A DNA stretch of 64,000 nucleotides from Helicobacter baculiformis (GCF_900197685.1 NZ_FZMF01000015.1:1-64000), one strand, 5' to 3'. Positions 8,017-17,438 are shown, numbered from the stretch's first letter. Notes: generated by a model from the sequence alone, not told the origin. A program made the numbers and translations.

Positions 8017-9003
8017 TTATTCGCGCACCAACATGCTAGGTTTATCCATGCTCTTAGCAAAGTCGTTAGCCTCCGCTTCGCTTTGAAATCCTTGAATAAA
8101 AACCCGATAGATGGGTTGATTATCCTTGCTACCTTGTACAATTGTAGCATTGTAGGGCTTCTTAAGCATGGCTCTTAGATCTGTTTGTGCTTTTTGTGCT
8201 CCCTCTTGGCTTCTAAATGCGCCTACTTGTAGGGAAAAATGTCCTCCGCTCACACTTTTCTCACTTTCGCCTACCTTAAATTCTTGTTTAAGTGCATGTG
8301 CTTGGGGAGCTTTATCTAGGGTCTTTTGATATTGTTTGGAGATCACTCCTCCAAACCCTAGCACCTCTAATTTTACGGGTGCAACCCCTTTACCCACCAT
8401 GTCAATATCATGGGCAGCGATGTTGGAAAGGTCAATAATACGGTTAGCCACAAAAGGACCACGATCATTAATACGCACAATTGTACTTTTATTATTATCT
8501 TTGTTGGTAACCTTGACAATGGTGTTCATGGGTAAAGTTTTATTAGCAGCGGTGTGCGCATACATATTGTAAGTTTCGCCATTACTGGTACGTTTAGCAT
8601 GAAAATTAGGTCCATACCAGCTTGCATATCCATCAAAAGTTTGTCCTACATCGACCTTCGTGGGGTAATACATTTTGCTTCCCACGCGATAGGGACGCAT
8701 TGTAGCTCTCTGAATTGCTTCAGAGTCGCGCATGCCTGCTGTTAAGCTGGTAGCAGGTACATTGGCTGGAGATTCTGAGGTTTGAGGAGAGGTTGAGGTA
8801 TTTTCTTTTGGACTTTTATGTTTATGCCAAAAGGAATGTCTGCGGGGAGGCTCTGATACGCCAAAATCTCTCGCATCGTCATAAGCGCGCAAACTCTCAT
8901 GATGAGAAAATAAAGGGCGTGTATCTCCCCTTTGCTCCTGTGCACAGCCCCACAGCAACCATAGGGTAATCAGGCGCATTGCCCATATACTTCTAGTATT
9001 CAT
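8017..9003 (-). CDS. rlpA: RlpA-like lipoprotein with SPOR domain
   Basis: A septal-ring lipoprotein family whose members bind or cleave stem-less peptidoglycan. The N-terminus is a lipoprotein signal ending LWLLWGC. The central double-psi beta-barrel has ASWYGPNFHAKRTSNGETYN and the RINDRGPF motif with the conserved Asp. The C-terminal 75 residues form a SPOR domain (FSLQVGAFRSQEGAQKA, then YRVFIQGF). I chose ATG 9003; an in-frame TTG at 9012 is a possible alternative. It overlaps the end of mltD, the lytic transglycosylase gene upstream, which fits a shared role in wall remodelling. Confidence 0.9.
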   Translation of the reverse strand: MNTRSIWAMRLITLWLLWGCAQEQRGDTRPLFSHHESLRAYDDARDFGVSEPPRRHSFWHKHKSPKENTSTSPQTSESPANVPATSLTAGMRDSEAIQRATMRPYRVGSKMYYPTKVDVGQTFDGYASWYGPNFHAKRTSNGETYNMYAHTAANKTLPMNTIVKVTNKDNNKSTIVRINDRGPFVANRIIDLSNIAAHDIDMVGKGVAPVKLEVLGFGGVISKQYQKTLDKAPQAHALKQEFKVGESEKSVSGGHFSLQVGAFRSQEGAQKAQTDLRAMLKKPYNATIVQGSKDNQPIYRVFIQGFQSEAEANDFAKSMDKPSMLVRE

Positions 9004-10090
9004 TTTGGGCAACTTTTTTGGAACCCTTGTAGGGATCTTGCTTGCTTAAGATGGGAATGACGAGCTTTTGATTGCGACTTAAACGCGTGCCTTTGAGATC
9101 GTTTGTTGTTTTGATAAGTCCTACACTGGTGTGGAACTTACGCGCGATAGAATAAAGCGTTTCTCTAGGCCTGACTTTGTGGATGATCAAAGCGCTCAGC
9201 GGGTGGCTGGGTTTATAATTTTGTTTGAAATGCGCAAGATTCTCATAGGGGATATAGACCATGTAGGTTTTACCCGGAGGTAAAAAATTATAATGGAACT
9301 GATGGTTATAAGATTTGAGCTGTGCTAAAGAAAGACGCGCCCCTTGCGCCACATGAGAAAGCAAAGTACCCCCCTGAATTTTTAGGCTTGCTAAGCTGGT
9401 ACGTGCTCCGCGGTTAAGCAAATATTCTTTATGTTTCAGCGCATCTAAATTGTTAAAGGCAATTGCTAAACTCAAAATAGAACGGATATAACCACGAGTT
9501 TCCCTAGGAATAAAGCGTCTTTCATCATCTAACAAAATATTAATATCATCACTACCAGCTTCCTGAATCGCTTCTAGCACCCTTCTGGGTCCATAGTTAT
9601 ATGCCATCGCGACTAGATACCATTGTTTTGTTTTTTTATAAAGTATACGCAAGTATTTAATGGCTGCTTTGGTGCTTTTGATGGGATCGCGGCGCTCGTC
9701 AATGTAGGCATTTACTTCCAAGCCTAACATCCTAGCCGTATCGGGCATGAGTTGCCAAATACCTACGGCTTTTTTAACGCTATAGGCGCGAGTAGAAAAA
9801 TTTGATTCTGCCATGGCTAAAAACAAAAACTCTGTGGGGATATCCGCTTGAGCTAACATACTCTTGATCGTGGGGATAAAGACACCATTGCTGTCATAGT
9901 GTTGCACAAACTTATCCCAAGCCTCTCGCACGCTTTGCAAAGTTTGGGAATTGTCCACATTGGCTAAAAATTCTGCATCAACCCCAAAACCATTTAAAGG
10001 TTTGAGGTTAAGGGCAGTGTTGATGGGTTGGGCATGGGCTAGGGCATACCCCATTAATAGGGTAGTTACAATTTTTAAAACGCGTGCCAT
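8993..10090 (-). CDS. mltD: Membrane-bound lytic murein transglycosylase D, LysM-containing
   Basis: A 365-residue secreted enzyme that cleaves glycan strands to 1,6-anhydromuropeptides. A signal peptide (VTTLLMGYALAHA) is followed by an SLT domain with the catalytic Glu in FLFLAMAESNFS, GIWQLMPDTA and AMAYNYGP. One LysM module for peptidoglycan binding lies near the C-terminus (VRPRETLYSIARKFHTSVG, then SRNQKLVIP). The order tatD-mltD-rlpA is as in H. pylori (HP1573-HP1571). There is a one-base overlap with the tatD stop. Confidence 0.92.
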   Translation of the reverse strand: MARVLKIVTTLLMGYALAHAQPINTALNLKPLNGFGVDAEFLANVDNSQTLQSVREAWDKFVQHYDSNGVFIPTIKSMLAQADIPTEFLFLAMAESNFSTRAYSVKKAVGIWQLMPDTARMLGLEVNAYIDERRDPIKSTKAAIKYLRILYKKTKQWYLVAMAYNYGPRRVLEAIQEAGSDDINILLDDERRFIPRETRGYIRSILSLAIAFNNLDALKHKEYLLNRGARTSLASLKIQGGTLLSHVAQGARLSLAQLKSYNHQFHYNFLPPGKTYMVYIPYENLAHFKQNYKPSHPLSALIIHKVRPRETLYSIARKFHTSVGLIKTTNDLKGTRLSRNQKLVIPILSKQDPYKGSKKVAQNEY

Positions 10091-10872
10091 TAAGATACCT
10101 TAGTAAGAGGTGCAAGTCCAAAAAGAGTCGCGGCATTAGTGTTGGTGATGTGCGCAAGGCGTACGGGTTCTATGCTCAAGATTTGAGCGAGCTTTTGGGC
10201 AACAAGGGTAGTGTGCTTGGGTTCGTTGCGTGTACCCCTGAAGGGATGAGGAGTTAGATAGGGGGCATCTGTTTCCAAAAGCAAACGTTCTAAAGGAATT
10301 TTAGGCAAGGCATTTTGTAGATGTTGGGCGTTTTTAAAGGTTGCCACGCCTCCAATACCATAGTAAAAGTTTTCACAAAGTTTTAGCAAAATAGCATCGC
10401 CATTAAAACAATGTAATACCCCGCGTAAGTTTTGGTGCCCCTTGAGGATATCATAAGCATCTTGACTAGCTTCCCTAATGTGCACAATCAAAGGCTTTTG
10501 ATGGATTAAAGCCAGTTCAATTTGAGTACAAAACACTTCTTTTTGGCGCGCTTTTGTAGAAACATCTTGGGAATCCAGACGGTGGTAATCTAACCCACAT
10601 TCTCCTACAGCTACACACTTAGGGTGTCGGATGTAGTTTTCTAGTTCTGTACGATCAAAGCGCTCCAAATCCAAGGGGTGTACACCTACGGCAAAATACA
10701 GCTCTTCATAGTGCGTACACAACTCCAAAGCTCTTTGTAAATCTCTAGGGTCTGCCCCGGGAATGATGGCATGCGTTATGCCTGCCTGTTTCGCGTTCTC
10801 TAAAACCTGTTCCACATCTTTATAGTAGAGGTGGTGATCTAAATGGCAATGCGTATCTATCCACTGCAACAT
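10090..10872 (-). CDS. tatD: TatD-family metal-dependent hydrolase
   Basis: A 260-residue TIM-barrel hydrolase related to TatD/YcfH DNases. Metal ligands are visible in DTHCHLD, GECGLDYHR, IHIREAS, LHCFNGD and LLETDAPYLTPHP. The start is ATG 10872, preceded by AGGAG; the in-frame TTG at 10887 is upstream of that SD and is not needed. It is the first gene of the minus-strand envelope operon and is divergent from ribE. The biological substrate of most TatD proteins is uncertain; DNA 3'-exonuclease activity is the usual inference. Confidence 0.9.
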   Translation of the reverse strand: MLQWIDTHCHLDHHLYYKDVEQVLENAKQAGITHAIIPGADPRDLQRALELCTHYEELYFAVGVHPLDLERFDRTELENYIRHPKCVAVGECGLDYHRLDSQDVSTKARQKEVFCTQIELALIHQKPLIVHIREASQDAYDILKGHQNLRGVLHCFNGDAILLKLCENFYYGIGGVATFKNAQHLQNALPKIPLERLLLETDAPYLTPHPFRGTRNEPKHTTLVAQKLAQILSIEPVRLAHITNTNAATLFGLAPLTKVS

Positions 10873-10918
10873 CAACTCCTCGTGCAAATTTGGGCTACTT
10901 ATTTTGGGGTAATTATAT

Positions 10919-10924
10919 TATAAT
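10919..10924 (+). promoter_or_regulatory. -10 element for ribE
   Basis: TATAAT lies at 10919-10924, 42 bases before the ribE start and 29 before its Shine-Dalgarno AAGGAAG. No clear -35 is present, as is usual for Helicobacter sigma-80 promoters. Confidence 0.5.
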
Positions 10925-10965
10925 CCTAGAGGATATGGTTTAAATCTGCCTTAAGGAAGCCCAAC

Positions 10966-11589
10966 ATGTTTAGTGGTGTGATCCACCAAATTGCTCCTAT
11001 TAAAGCCTTTAGTCGTAATGTTTTAGAGATATCTAGTTCCTATCGCCCTGAACTAGGCGATAGCATCGCCGTTAATGGGGCGTGTTTAACCGCAATTGGA
11101 TTCTTTAAAGGGGGTTTCGCTTTAGAATTGAGTGCGCACACTCAAGAGCAAATCGCTTTGGAGAATTACGCTTTGGGGGAGCGCGTGCATATCGAACCTG
11201 CTCTGCGACTTGATTCACGCTTAGATGGACACTTTGTACAAGGACACATTGATGGCATTGGTACGATTGTAGCTATCAAGCCTAGCGCCAACCAAGTCTG
11301 TGTGGAAGTACAAGCTTCTGCTGATTTTCTCCAGCTCTGCATCCCTAAGGGGTCTATTGCCTTAGATGGAGTGAGTCTTACGCTTAGCGAAGTGCATGCA
11401 CATAGTTTTACTTTAACTATCATCCCCTACACTTTTGAAAACACGCTTTTTGCAACCTACAAAACGGGACGGCGCGTTAATTTGGAAAGTGATATGTTAG
11501 TGCGTTCTGTAGCACATTTGCTAAAAGGATCGACACACCATGCTAAATCTACCTGGCAGGATTTCGATCACATTGTGATGGGCTATTGA
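10966..11589 (+). CDS. ribE: Riboflavin synthase, alpha subunit
   Basis: A 207-residue enzyme that dismutates two 6,7-dimethyl-8-ribityllumazine molecules into riboflavin and a pyrimidine. It starts MFSGVIHQI, typical of the family, and has two lumazine-binding barrels. The first has GDSIAVNGACLT; the second has FVQGHIDGIGT and GSIALDGVSLT. Family length is about 200. Its stop overlaps the next gene's ATG (TGATG). The order matches H. pylori HP1574-HP1575. Confidence 0.93.
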   Translation: MFSGVIHQIAPIKAFSRNVLEISSSYRPELGDSIAVNGACLTAIGFFKGGFALELSAHTQEQIALENYALGERVHIEPALRLDSRLDGHFVQGHIDGIGTIVAIKPSANQVCVEVQASADFLQLCIPKGSIALDGVSLTLSEVHAHSFTLTIIPYTFENTLFATYKTGRRVNLESDMLVRSVAHLLKGSTHHAKSTWQDFDHIVMGY

Positions 11590-11855
11590 TGGCACTCCCT
11601 AAAGCAGTCGCACTTGCCTATAATGTTTCTCAAGATAGCGCGCCTAAAGTGGTCGCTAGTGGGGTAGGTGTGATTGCGCGTGCTATTATGGACAAGGCAA
11701 AAGCTTTTAATATACCTTTGTTTTGCAATAAGGCTTTAGTCGAATCTTTGTTAGATGTGCGTTTGGATACACCTATCCCACCTGAACTTTACTCTAGTGT
11801 AGTGGAAGTGTTCATTTGGCTACAAAACACTCAAGATCAAGCGCAGATGAGCTAA
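11589..11855 (+). CDS. FlhB C-terminal-domain paralogue (FlhB2/YlqH type)
   Basis: An 88-residue protein made only of the cytoplasmic tail domain of the flagellar export switch protein FlhB. It shows PKAVALAYNVSQDSAPKVVA, GVGVIARAIMDKAKAFNIPL and ELYSSVVEVFIWL. The NPTH autocleavage site of full FlhB is absent, as in other stand-alone paralogues, which in related bacteria can partly replace the cleaved FlhB tail. It is translationally coupled to ribE by TGATG and is convergent with the GT90 gene, with a 4-base overlap. Confidence 0.85.
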   Translation: MALPKAVALAYNVSQDSAPKVVASGVGVIARAIMDKAKAFNIPLFCNKALVESLLDVRLDTPIPPELYSSVVEVFIWLQNTQDQAQMS

Positions 11856-12862
11856 ACAAAGAGACTTTGTTCTAATGGGGAAACTTGAATCTGTTGGGTT
11901 GCGTAAAAGTATTTGCGCAACACTAAAAATACGATCAAGTTTTCCATAGGGCTTAAGAACGCGCGCACATAAGCATTAGCATTGGCGATAATTTCTAAAC
12001 AATCTTTAGGGTGGGTGGTGAAAAATTCTAATTGCGTTTCTATGTCGCTATAGTCGTCTTTGATCGGAATATAGTGCACATTGGGCACTAGCCGACTCTC
12101 TAGGAAAAAAGTTTCAAATTTGGGTTTGGGCATTACAGCAATAGAATTAGAACTTAAAATCCATTTGAGGTTGCTAGCCACATCGTAACCTTCCAGTGAA
12201 AGAATAAACTTATGTTTTAAGTGTGTAGCAATGCTGGCTTTAGATTTGATAAAAGATGTAAGAGGAGCTAGGGGAATGCCTACATGTCCTATATCCATCA
12301 AGGGATGATCAAAAAACTTTTTTAAAAAGGCGATGCGATGGGGCTGTATACATGCACCCCTGAAAAAAAGCGTGTTTTGCTTAGCCTCAAAAGGGAGATG
12401 AGAAGTAGGAAAGATATACTTGAAATGCCGCCTTGTATCTAGAGGAAAGAGTACATTGTAGGAATATTGAGTAGTGGGGATGGGTCTACTCTTACAAAAA
12501 GCAGGAATTAATAAGTTGTAGTTCACATCGCCATATTCTAGATGGTAGCGCAAGTTCTTTGGAAAAAATCTAAAATGCGTCATAAAGTCGTAGTAATAAC
12601 GGCTTCCCTTAGCAATGCCTTGTACAAAGTCTAAATGCGGGGAAAGTGTGTGGATTTTGCGATGAGTCTGAGGAGGCAAGGTGCACACCATTGTTAAGCG
12701 CTGTTTTAATACTTCTAAAGTGCTTACAGAAAGCGTTTTTAGTTGGGATAGGCACCTTTGGGTGTGGGCTTGACATCTTAAGCGGTGCAGAGGCAAAAGG
12801 GGTTGCAAGCATACCCCTAGAGATTTTACGTTATAAAACAAGGCACTTTGAGAAAATTTCAT
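11852..12862 (-). CDS. Glycosyltransferase family 90-like protein (LPS modification)
   Basis: A 336-residue protein with no membrane segment. The central and C-terminal parts show features of CAP10/LpsA-type GT90 enzymes: TLFFRGACIQPHR, KFILSLEGYDVASNLKWIL, SSNSIAVMPKPKFETFF and an acidic YIPIKDDYSDIET segment. Family members transfer xylose or glucose to polysaccharides; in Helicobacter a role in LPS core or O-chain decoration is likely but inferred. The N-terminal 100 residues are less conserved. It is a single gene, divergent from porC and convergent with the FlhB paralogue. Confidence 0.7.
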   Translation of the reverse strand: MKFSQSALFYNVKSLGVCLQPLLPLHRLRCQAHTQRCLSQLKTLSVSTLEVLKQRLTMVCTLPPQTHRKIHTLSPHLDFVQGIAKGSRYYYDFMTHFRFFPKNLRYHLEYGDVNYNLLIPAFCKSRPIPTTQYSYNVLFPLDTRRHFKYIFPTSHLPFEAKQNTLFFRGACIQPHRIAFLKKFFDHPLMDIGHVGIPLAPLTSFIKSKASIATHLKHKFILSLEGYDVASNLKWILSSNSIAVMPKPKFETFFLESRLVPNVHYIPIKDDYSDIETQLEFFTTHPKDCLEIIANANAYVRAFLSPMENLIVFLVLRKYFYATQQIQVSPLEQSLFV

Positions 12863-12916
12863 TCTTAAAAACTCCTATATTTTGCACAAACTAACCAAGA
12901 TTTACTCAAAATCCTG

Positions 12917-12922
12917 TATAAT
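12917..12922 (+). promoter_or_regulatory. -10 element for porCDAB
   Basis: TATAAT at 12917-12922, in a TGTATAAT context, lies 44 bases before porC. Its Shine-Dalgarno AAGGAGA is at 12954-12960. Confidence 0.5.
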
Positions 12923-12965
12923 TCCTCACGCAATTTAACACATATGATGCCACAAGGAGAACTAA

Positions 12966-13526
12966 ATGCTAGAAATTAGATGGCATGCTAGGGCCGGGCA
13001 GGGCGCGGTTACAGGAGCTAAGGGTTTAGCTGATGTGCTCACCACCACAGGCAAGGAAGTGCAAGGCTTTGCTTTCTATGGTTCGGCTAAGCGCGGGGCG
13101 GCGATGACAGCCTATAACCGCATCGATTCAGAGCCCATTTTGAATCATGAGAAGTTTATGAAACCGGATTATGTATTGGTGATCGATCCCGGTCTGACTT
13201 TCATTGCGGACATCACTGAGAACGAAAAACCCGATACGACTTACATCATCACAACCCACCTTTCCAAAGAAGAGCTTTTCGAAAAAAAGCCCAATCTAGC
13301 CAATAAGAAGGTTTACACCCTCAATTGTATTAAAATCGCTATGGATACTATCAAGCGTCCCATCCCCAATACGCCTATGTTGGGTGCTCTGATGAAAGTT
13401 TCTGGCATGCTAGAGTTAGAGTTCTTCAAAAATACTTTCAGAGCTGTTTTAGGCAAGAAAATGCCCCAAGCTTTGATCGATGCGAACATGCTTGCCATCG
13501 ATCACGCGTACGCGCAAGTGCAATAA
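12966..13526 (+). CDS. porC: Pyruvate:flavodoxin/ferredoxin oxidoreductase gamma subunit
   Basis: A 186-residue subunit of the four-part pyruvate oxidoreductase, which turns pyruvate and CoA into acetyl-CoA and reduces flavodoxin in Helicobacter. The N-terminus has the gamma-family GQGAVTGAKGLADVL motif, and the rest follows the standard fold (YVLVIDPGLT, MLGALMKVSG). It is the first gene of a four-gene operon in the order gamma-delta-alpha-beta, as in H. pylori HP1108-HP1111. The enzyme is oxygen-sensitive and replaces pyruvate dehydrogenase here. Confidence 0.95.
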   Translation: MLEIRWHARAGQGAVTGAKGLADVLTTTGKEVQGFAFYGSAKRGAAMTAYNRIDSEPILNHEKFMKPDYVLVIDPGLTFIADITENEKPDTTYIITTHLSKEELFEKKPNLANKKVYTLNCIKIAMDTIKRPIPNTPMLGALMKVSGMLELEFFKNTFRAVLGKKMPQALIDANMLAIDHAYAQVQ

Positions 13527-13536
13527 AGGATATTCA

Positions 13537-13965
13537 ATGAAAAATTGGCAAGAATTTGAGATCGGAGGTGTGCTCTTCCCCTTTAAAAAGCAAGGACAGG
13601 ATGAGCTAGGCAAACACAATAACGAGCGTAGCTATACAGAAGAAAGCTCTTTTAAAGCGAGCGTCTCTCATTGGCGCGTGGAGAAACCCGTACACAATAA
13701 AGAGGTGTGCATCAATTGCTTTAATTGTTGGGTGTATTGTCCTGATGCGTCTATTTTGTCCCGCGAGGGTAAAATGAGCGGGGTAGATTACGAACACTGT
13801 AAAGGCTGTGGGGTGTGCGTGGATGTCTGCCCCACCAACCCTAAATCTCTGCTGATGTTTGACAATTTAGAACCCGTAGAAGAAGCGCTCACCAAGTGGC
13901 CCCAAAAAGCCCCGGGTATCAAAAAGAAAAGCTACCGCACAGAAGGGGGGTACAATGGGTTCTAA
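13537..13965 (+). CDS. porD: Pyruvate oxidoreductase delta subunit (2[4Fe-4S] ferredoxin)
   Basis: A 142-residue subunit that starts at ATG 13537 (MKNWQEFEIG) behind AAAGGA; the open frame extends further upstream over porC without purpose. Two cluster-binding motifs are plain: CINCFNCWVYCPDAS and CKGCGVCVDVCPTNP. They carry electrons from the thiamine site to the external acceptor. The gene lies 10 bases after porC and overlaps the porA start by 11 bases. Confidence 0.95.
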   Translation: MKNWQEFEIGGVLFPFKKQGQDELGKHNNERSYTEESSFKASVSHWRVEKPVHNKEVCINCFNCWVYCPDASILSREGKMSGVDYEHCKGCGVCVDVCPTNPKSLLMFDNLEPVEEALTKWPQKAPGIKKKSYRTEGGYNGF

Positions 13966-15178
13966 TTATCACTTGAATGAAGTAGAGGCATGGGATGGTT
14001 GTACCGCTAGTGCGCACGCGCTCAGACAAGCCCAAGTGGATGTGGTAGCCGCCTACCCCATCACCCCCTCCACGCCCATTATCCAAAACTACGGCTCTTT
14101 TAAGGACAATGACTATGTAGATGGGGAGTTTGTACTTGTGGAGTCTGAGCATGCCGCAATGAGTGCGTGCGTGGGCGCAGCAGCAGCTGGAGGGAGAGTA
14201 AGCACAGCTACCAGCTCACAAGGGTTTGCCTTGATGGTCGAAGTGCTTTACCAAGCTGCTGGAATGCGCCTGCCCATTGTACTCAATGTAGCCAACCGCG
14301 CCCTGGCCGCCCCTTTAAATATCCACTGCGATCATTCAGATATGTATTTGGGTAGAGATAGTGGCTGGGTCAGCCTGTGTACTTCTAACCCCCAAGAGGT
14401 CTATGATTTTACCTTGATGGCGTTCAGACTCGCCGAGCACCAAGAGGTGCGTGTGCCTGTGATGGTGCATCAAGATGGCTTTCTCTCTTCACATACCGTA
14501 CAAAATGTGCGCCCCTTGAGCGATGGAGTCGCTTATAAATTCGTGGGTGATTATGTGGGAGTGCACCCCTTGTTAGACTTTGATAGACCCGTAAGTTTTG
14601 GTGCGCAGGCAGAAGAAGAATGGCACTTTGAACATAAGGCGAAGCTACACCATGCCATCATGCATTCTAGTACGATCTTAGAGAGCATTTTTAACGATTT
14701 TGCCAAGATCACCGGGAGGCAATACCATTTGGTAGAAACTTTCCAAGTGGTGGATGCGGAAGTGATCATTTTTGCTTTGGGCACGACTTGGGAGTCGGCA
14801 ATCGTGGCAGCTAAGAAAGCGCGCGAACAGGGCATAAAGGCGGGCGTGGTTACCACGCACGTACTGCGCCCTTTCCCCTTTGAGCTCATCGCCAATGCGC
14901 TCAAGAACGCAAAAGCAGTAGCCGTGATGGATCGCAGTTCACCCTCTGGGGCGTTGGGCGCGCTTTTCAATGAAATTGCCGCAAGCCTCTACCAAGCTCC
15001 GGGATCCAAACGCCCCGTACTGAGCAATTACATTTACGGACTGGGGGGTCGAGACTTAACCCAAGCAGATTTAGATGGTATCTTTGAGGCATTAGCACAA
15101 GACGCCAAAAAAGGTGGGCTCACCCATCCTACCCAACAATTTATCGGGCTTAATGGACCCGAATTGTCTTATTTTTAA
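13955..15178 (+). CDS. porA: Pyruvate oxidoreductase alpha subunit
   Basis: A 407-residue subunit with the pyrimidine-binding thiamine domain. It shows AYPITPSTPI near the N-terminus, ESEHAAMSACVGAAAAGGR, TSSQGFALM and a C-terminal domain II with GLGGRDL. Together with PorB it forms the active site for pyruvate decarboxylation. The start ATG 13955 overlaps the end of porD and is preceded by GAAGGGGGG. porB follows after 11 bases. Confidence 0.95.
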   Translation: MGSNYHLNEVEAWDGCTASAHALRQAQVDVVAAYPITPSTPIIQNYGSFKDNDYVDGEFVLVESEHAAMSACVGAAAAGGRVSTATSSQGFALMVEVLYQAAGMRLPIVLNVANRALAAPLNIHCDHSDMYLGRDSGWVSLCTSNPQEVYDFTLMAFRLAEHQEVRVPVMVHQDGFLSSHTVQNVRPLSDGVAYKFVGDYVGVHPLLDFDRPVSFGAQAEEEWHFEHKAKLHHAIMHSSTILESIFNDFAKITGRQYHLVETFQVVDAEVIIFALGTTWESAIVAAKKAREQGIKAGVVTTHVLRPFPFELIANALKNAKAVAVMDRSSPSGALGALFNEIAASLYQAPGSKRPVLSNYIYGLGGRDLTQADLDGIFEALAQDAKKGGLTHPTQQFIGLNGPELSYF

Positions 15179-15189
15179 AAGGAGAGTGC

Positions 15190-16134
15190 ATGGTTAAAGA
15201 AATTAAAACACTCAAAAGTTTTAGCCAATCGGCTGAAAAGTTCGAAGGTTCGCACCTACTCTGCCCGGGCTGTGGGCATGGGATTATTGTACGCGAGGTG
15301 CTCAACGCGGTCGATGGTCCTATTGTTTTGGGTAATTCTACAGGCTGTTTAGAAGTGTGTTCTGCTGTCTATCCCCACACTTCATGGGATGTGCCTTGGA
15401 TTCATATCGGTTTTGAGAATGGCTCGACAGCCATTAGCGGAGTAGAAAGCATGTATAAGGCTTTAGCGCGCAAGGGTAAATACGCCGGGCAACGCCCTAA
15501 GTTTGTTGCCTTTGGAGGCGATGGTGCGTCCTACGACATTGGGTTTCAGTTTATCAGTGGCTGTATGGAACGCGGGCATGATATGACCTATATTTGTTTG
15601 GACAATGAAAACTACGCCAACACAGGGGGGCAAAGGAGCGGGAGTACGCCTATGGGGGCGAGCACCAGCACCACCCCAGCGGGCAAGGTGAGTTTTGGCA
15701 AAAAAGAGCGCAAAAAGGACTTGACTTTGATCATGGCTGCCCATGGAATCCCTTATGCCGCCCAACTTGCCCCTAATAAGTGGAAGGACATGAACAAGAA
15801 AATCAAAACTGCGCTAGACACAGAGGGGCCTTGCTTTATCAATGCCCTTAGCCCCTGCCCCACGGAGTGGAAATACCACTCTAGCCTAGCCATTGAGATG
15901 ACTGATTTGGCTGTGGATTGTCTCATCTTCCCCCTCTTTGAAGTTTTTCACGGGCAGGAGCTCAAAATCACTTATCGTCCGCGCAATATTTTACCCGTGC
16001 GCGATTATTTGGGACCCCAAAAACGCTTTGCCCACCTCTTTAAAAAGGAAAATGAACACATCATTGAGGCGTTGCAAAAAGATGTGGATGCGCGTTGGGA
16101 GTATTTGCAGCGCAGAGAAGAGGCAAAAGTTTAA
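15190..16134 (+). CDS. porB: Pyruvate oxidoreductase beta subunit
   Basis: A 314-residue subunit that binds thiamine diphosphate and a [4Fe-4S] cluster. The first cluster ligands are in LLCPGCGHGI, and the thiamine-binding GDGASYDIGFQ motif continues to the NEN region (LDNENYANTGGQRSG). The start is ATG 15190 with AAGGAGAG. The stop TAA shares a base with the purB start (TAATG), so purB is probably translated from the same mRNA. Confidence 0.95.
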   Translation: MVKEIKTLKSFSQSAEKFEGSHLLCPGCGHGIIVREVLNAVDGPIVLGNSTGCLEVCSAVYPHTSWDVPWIHIGFENGSTAISGVESMYKALARKGKYAGQRPKFVAFGGDGASYDIGFQFISGCMERGHDMTYICLDNENYANTGGQRSGSTPMGASTSTTPAGKVSFGKKERKKDLTLIMAAHGIPYAAQLAPNKWKDMNKKIKTALDTEGPCFINALSPCPTEWKYHSSLAIEMTDLAVDCLIFPLFEVFHGQELKITYRPRNILPVRDYLGPQKRFAHLFKKENEHIIEALQKDVDARWEYLQRREEAKV

Positions 16135-17438
16135 TGTTAGCGCGTTATGCTCGTGAGGCGATGACGCGCCTTTGGAGCGAGCAACATAAGTTTGAAACCT
16201 ATCTACAGGTAGAAAAGGCGGTTGCAAAGGCTTGGCATACTTTGGGATTGATGGACGCAAAGACCTGCGATCAGATCCAACAAGCCAGCTTTCAATTAGA
16301 AGATATCCATGCCTTTGAAAAAGCTACTAAACACGATGTCATCGCCTTTATCCAAGCGGTCAGCAAAACTTTAGGCGATGCGGAGCGTTTTTTTCATTAT
16401 GGCATCACTTCTAGCGATTGCATTGACACCGCCCTAGCTCTGCTCATCCAGCAAAGTTTAGCCCTTATCATGGAGAATCTTAACGCCCTTTTAGCCGTGC
16501 TTAAAGCGCGCGCTTACGAGTTTAAAGAGGTGGTGATGGTGGGCAGAAGCCATGGGGTGCATGGCGAGCCCATTGCCTTTGGACTGGTATGGGCGTTGTG
16601 GTATGATGACATGCGCGCGCACCTTAAAGCTTTGCAGGAGGTGGCTCAAGAGGTGAGCGTGGGGATGATCAGCGGCGCGATGGGCAACATGGCACATAGC
16701 CCCTTTGAGTTAGAAGAATTGGTCTGCCAAGAATTGGGCTTGGGTGTGGCTAAAATTAGCAACCAGGTTATCTCTAGAGAGAGGCATGCAAGGGTGTGCA
16801 ACGCTCTAGCTTTGTTGGCAAGCAGTTGTGAGAAGATCGCCATCAATATCCGCCACTACCAGCGCACCGAAGTTTACGAGGCTGAAGAAGCCTTTAGCGT
16901 GGGGCAGAAGGGGAGTTCTGCGATGCCCCACAAGCGCAACCCGGTTTTGAGCGAAAACATCACCGGGCTAGCGCGCATGATTCGTGCCTATGCCATCCCC
17001 ATGATGGAGAACGTCGCCCTTTGGCATGAACGTGATATTAGCCATAGCTCGGTAGAACGATTCGTGCTCCCGGACGCTTTTATCACCCTAGATTTTCTCT
17101 TGCACCGACTCACCACTCTCTTAGAGAATTTGGTGGTCTATCCAGAGAACATGCGCAAGAATTTAGAACGTACAGGCGGGCTGGTCTTTTCCCAGCGCGT
17201 TCTTTTAGAATTGCCAAAACTGGGCTTTAGCAAGGCGGAAAGTTATGCCATTGTGCAAGAAAATGCCATGCAGGTGTGGGCACTCTTGCAACAGGGTAAG
17301 CAAGCGAGTTTTTTAGAGCACCTGCTAGCCGAGCCGCGTTTAAAAGAGGTGGATCGCGCCTTGATTAAGGGGTGCTTTGAGATAGATTATTACTTGCGCC
17401 ATGTATCCCGCATTTTTGCGCGTGTGTTTGGAGATTAA
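16134..17438 (+). CDS. purB: Adenylosuccinate lyase
   Basis: A 434-residue enzyme of purine synthesis that splits SAICAR and adenylosuccinate, releasing fumarate. The superfamily signature GSSAMPHKRNP is present at about residue 260, and the first conserved regions read TSSDCIDTA and GRSHGVHGEP. The start is ATG 16134 (MLARYAREAM), coupled to porB; an upstream in-frame start inside porB is not credible. The por-purB order is the same as in H. pylori (HP1112). Confidence 0.95.
   Translation: MLARYAREAMTRLWSEQHKFETYLQVEKAVAKAWHTLGLMDAKTCDQIQQASFQLEDIHAFEKATKHDVIAFIQAVSKTLGDAERFFHYGITSSDCIDTALALLIQQSLALIMENLNALLAVLKARAYEFKEVVMVGRSHGVHGEPIAFGLVWALWYDDMRAHLKALQEVAQEVSVGMISGAMGNMAHSPFELEELVCQELGLGVAKISNQVISRERHARVCNALALLASSCEKIAINIRHYQRTEVYEAEEAFSVGQKGSSAMPHKRNPVLSENITGLARMIRAYAIPMMENVALWHERDISHSSVERFVLPDAFITLDFLLHRLTTLLENLVVYPENMRKNLERTGGLVFSQRVLLELPKLGFSKAESYAIVQENAMQVWALLQQGKQASFLEHLLAEPRLKEVDRALIKGCFEIDYYLRHVSRIFARVFGD

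Noticed and set aside
14551-14970. 139-residue minus-strand frame within porA
   Set aside because: Antisense shadow of a well-conserved enzyme gene.
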